A DNA stretch of 64,000 nucleotides from Thermoplasmatales archaeon (GTDB lineage: Archaea; Thermoplasmatota; E2; DHVEG-1), in assembly GCA_020350825.1 (NCBI GenBank), contig CP070724.1, forward strand, positions 2,107,467 through 2,171,466, written 5' to 3'. Position numbers and translations under genes: made by a program. The notes beneath the pieces were generated by a model that worked only from the letters and a program-made list of their open reading frames with translations, did no database searches and was not told the DNA's origin. Positions 61,634 through 64,000 of this stretch are shown here, one piece after another (the stretch's first letter is position 1; each line of letters opens with the position of its first letter).

Positions 61634-63583
61634 TTATTTAGCTTTATTTTTCATAAATGCAAGTGTACCACCTGCAAGGATAATCTCACGGTGTCTGTCC
61701 GAAAGATTATATTCAACCTCGAATTCGGTATTTTTTGAGGTATTTTTAACCTTCAAAGTTTCTCCCTTTTCAATTATATCTTTTATATGAGGAATTTCTA
61801 TATCATCCCCTTGATCTATTTTATTGTAATCGTTATCGTTTTTGAAAGTTAATGGAATTATTCCAAAATTAATGAGATTAGCAGTATGAATTCTTTCAAA
61901 GGATTTCGCAATAACAGCCTTCGTTCCCATATACATAGGACAAAGAGCTGCATGTTCTCTAGAAGATCCTTGTCCATAACTGAGTCCAGCAATGAAAAGG
62001 TTTGATTTTCCGCTATCGCGAATTTTCTTGGCGCGTTCATAGAAGTTTGGATCAACAACTTCGAAGAGAAATTCTGAATATTTTGGTACATTTGATCTAT
62101 ATTTCATTTTACTACCTGCAGGAATAATATGATCAGTAGTAATTTGGTCCTCTACTTTTATTGTAACTTCACCGGTTATTGTATCTGGCATCGGTAAGCT
62201 TGCAGGAGGATCACCAATATTTGGACCTCGATATATCTTGATATGTTCAGGGTGTTCAGGGGGATATACAAACATGCTATCATCGATATAGAAGTTATCG
62301 GGCATTTGGATGTTAGGATATTGTATACCCTTTGACTCAAGATCGCTCGGATCGGTCATCTTACCAGTGATTACAGATGCTGCTGCTGTTTCGGGACTGA
62401 CAAGATAAACATTTGCACTTTTTGTCCCCGATCGACCAAGAAAGTTACGATTACTTGTACGTAGTGATACTGCTTCTGTTTTTGGAGATTGGCTATTTCC
62501 AATACAAAAACCACATGCTGATTCTGCAATTCGGGCGCCTGCAGAAATTAAATCAGTCAATCCGCTATCTCTTGCAATATTTTCGAGAACTTGTTTTGAA
62601 CCTGGTGCAATGACAAAGCTGACATTTGGATGAGCTTTCTTTCCCTTTAGAATATGAGCGACAGTCATTAAATCTTTATATGAAGAATTAGTACAGCTCC
62701 CTAAGCATACTTGATCTACATCCATACCCTCTAATTCTTTAACTGTCTTAATATTCCCAGGACTATGTGGATATGCAGTTAGTGGAACTATTTCACTAAG
62801 ATCAAAATCAATTTCTTTTTCATAATTGGCGTCAGGGTCAGCAATCATCTCTATCCAATCTTTTTCTCGTCCTTGTGCCCTTAGAAAAGCTCTGGTTATC
62901 TCATCGCTTGGAAAAACAGAGGTTGTGACACCACATTCGGCACCCATATTAGTTATTGTAGCTCTTTCAGGTACAGATAAAGTTTTTACACCTTCACCAC
63001 CATATTCAAAAACACAACCAACATTACCCTTTGTTGTAAAAATCTCTAACATTTTCAGAACAACATCTTTAGCTGCGACCCAAGGTTTTAATTTTCCTTT
63101 TAAATTAACCTTAATTACCTTAGGACAGGTTAGATAAAATGGACCGCCAGCCATTGCTACAGCTACATCAAGACCGCCAGCACCAATGGCAATCATTCCA
63201 ATTCCACCACCAGTTGGTGTATGAGAATCACTACCCAATAATGTCTTACTTGGTATTCCAAAGCGTTCTAAATGAACTTGGTGGCAAATACCGTTACCTG
63301 CTCTAGAGTATATGATACCATATTTTGCTGCGACACTCTGAAGATATTTGTGATCATCAGCATTTTCAAAACCTACCTGTACAGTATTATGATCAACATA
63401 ACTGACTGATAACTCTGTTTTCACCCGAGGAGCACCCATTGCCTCAAACTGTAGATATGCCATTGTGCCTGTTGCGTCTTGAGTTAATGTCTGATCTATT
63501 CTAATTGCTATTTCCTTGCCAGGTTCATATACTCCTTCTACAAGATGTTTTTCTAATATCTTTTGAACTATATTTTTTCCCAT
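61634..63583 (-). CDS. acn: aconitate hydratase
   Basis: Interconverts citrate and isocitrate with a [4Fe-4S] cluster. 649 residues, the length of the short mitochondrial/bacterial-like AcnA subfamily without the extra N-terminal domain. Cluster ligands lie in CLGSCTNSS (about 294) and SACGFCIGNSQSP (about 355-367). Swivel domain with GSSREHAALCPMYMG near the C-terminus. Start ATG 63583 follows GGGGAGGT by about eight bases; the frame continues to a TTG at 63604 that is less likely. First gene of acn-aclB-aclA-icd. Confidence 0.94.
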   Translation of the reverse strand: MGKNIVQKILEKHLVEGVYEPGKEIAIRIDQTLTQDATGTMAYLQFEAMGAPRVKTELSVSYVDHNTVQVGFENADDHKYLQSVAAKYGIIYSRAGNGICHQVHLERFGIPSKTLLGSDSHTPTGGGIGMIAIGAGGLDVAVAMAGGPFYLTCPKVIKVNLKGKLKPWVAAKDVVLKMLEIFTTKGNVGCVFEYGGEGVKTLSVPERATITNMGAECGVTTSVFPSDEITRAFLRAQGREKDWIEMIADPDANYEKEIDFDLSEIVPLTAYPHSPGNIKTVKELEGMDVDQVCLGSCTNSSYKDLMTVAHILKGKKAHPNVSFVIAPGSKQVLENIARDSGLTDLISAGARIAESACGFCIGNSQSPKTEAVSLRTSNRNFLGRSGTKSANVYLVSPETAAASVITGKMTDPSDLESKGIQYPNIQMPDNFYIDDSMFVYPPEHPEHIKIYRGPNIGDPPASLPMPDTITGEVTIKVEDQITTDHIIPAGSKMKYRSNVPKYSEFLFEVVDPNFYERAKKIRDSGKSNLFIAGLSYGQGSSREHAALCPMYMGTKAVIAKSFERIHTANLINFGIIPLTFKNDNDYNKIDQGDDIEIPHIKDIIEKGETLKVKNTSKNTEFEVEYNLSDRHREIILAGGTLAFMKNKAK

Positions 63584-64000
63584 ATGAACTGACCTCCCCA
63601 ACAAGTTTCTTATATGTAGGGTACTATCGGTAATATAAATTCAGTATTTAATTATTTGTAGAAATTAGGGTACTTTTAATTTAATGAATTTATGAAGAGA
63701 TTATGGCTTTTTTTAAAAAATGTTCATAAAATATTTAATCTTCAAATTTTGACTCTGAATTTGAATAATAGCAAGAAAATATTCATAAATACCTTGAATA
63801 AAAAGCTACTAATTTGGTACAAAAATACTTATATTATAAATGATTATACAGGCAAACCCAATTATACTAAAAACAAGGGAGACAAACCATATGATGATTC
63901 AAGTCTAACTCTGGATGTTTATTGGGATAAGAAAAAACATGAACGATACTCTGACAAAGTTTTTGAAGATCAGCTTTCCGAATTCTGGTCTTGGGCTGTA
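63584..64000. promoter_or_regulatory. promoter region of acn operon and right-hand end of the window
   Basis: 417 bp. A minus-strand TATA box (AATTTATATTA, 63631-63641) serves acn about 50 bases downstream. The rest is AT-rich, with a plus-strand TATA-like run at 63829-63839 and an open reading frame that runs off the window end. Confidence 0.5.
63692..64000 (+). CDS. partial reading frame at window end (hypothetical)
   Basis: From ATG 63692 the frame stays open for 103 codons to the end of the window. The second half has a protein-like composition (DVYWDKKKHERYSDKVFEDQ and SEFWSWAV). The first half is Asn/Leu/Lys-rich and may be non-coding. The TATA-like run at 63829-63839 lies inside the frame, and no later in-frame ATG, GTG or TTG follows it, so the true start is unclear. 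No family recognised. Confidence 0.3.
   Translation, partial: MKRLWLFLKNVHKIFNLQILTLNLNNSKKIFINTLNKKLLIWYKNTYIINDYTGKPNYTKNKGDKPYDDSSLTLDVYWDKKKHERYSDKVFEDQLSEFWSWAV

Noticed and set aside
1..64000. Possible CRISPR array or cas genes
   Set aside because: No regularly spaced direct repeats and no Cas-like protein were seen.

Overview
This is an AT-rich archaeal window. The archaeal signs are an NMD3 homologue, HdrABC/Mvh-type heterodisulfide reductase and hydrogenase genes, TATA boxes about 25 bases ahead of apparently leaderless genes, a GatD remnant and a tRNA-Leu gene without an encoded CCA. Two secreted gingipain-type (C25) peptidases, PKD and FG-GAP secreted proteins and a soluble, anaerobic iron-sulfur enzyme inventory suggest an uncultured sediment-type Thermoplasmatota (Marine Benthic Group D-like) lineage. 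The taxon is inference; the domain Archaea is well supported.

Layout: 1-7.6 kb holds a tRNA-Leu with a duplicated 3' end, a sodium-dependent amino-acid transporter with a tiny MetS-like partner, small zinc-ribbon and secreted proteins, truA, a gatD remnant, a DUF4870 protein and nmd3. 8-15.2 kb is an extracellular protein block: an FG-GAP/PKD protein and two C25 peptidases. Two of these three share a C-terminal domain of about 100 residues that ends in PGGG(L/I). 15.4-18.8 kb is an hdrCBA operon. 18.9-22.0 kb is sucCD and a tandem-HTH regulator. 22.2-47.5 kb is a tightly packed, single-strand run of 22 genes (plus a possible leader ORF): soluble fumarate reductase, 2-oxoglutarate:ferredoxin oxidoreductase, a double HdrA with HdrC and HdrB, Mvh [NiFe]-hydrogenase, a GlcD-type dehydrogenase with a Fe-S/MvhD fusion, a Flox-type NAD(P)H module, HdrA, an HdrA with an inserted GltD-like flavoprotein, and a NifX-like protein. 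48-53 kb has fumarase, PEP carboxykinase, dodecin and LarA. 53-56 kb is a three-gene GlpA-like flavoprotein operon. 56-63.6 kb is acn-aclB-aclA-icd on the minus strand.

How it fits together: fumarase, fumarate reductase, succinyl-CoA synthetase, KOR, isocitrate dehydrogenase (monomeric type), aconitase and ATP-citrate lyase cover every reductive TCA step except malate dehydrogenase. The genes that would supply reduced ferredoxin and low-potential electrons by flavin-based bifurcation (hydrogenase-Hdr, NAD(P)H-Flox-Hdr, 2-hydroxyacid dehydrogenase-MvhD) are co-transcribed with the two reductive steps that need them. The most exciting candidate systems are this rTCA/bifurcation super-operon, the HdrA-GltD fusion with a duplicated nucleotide-binding region, and the GlcD plus Fe-S-MvhD pair that could feed a 2-hydroxyacid dehydrogenase into HdrA.
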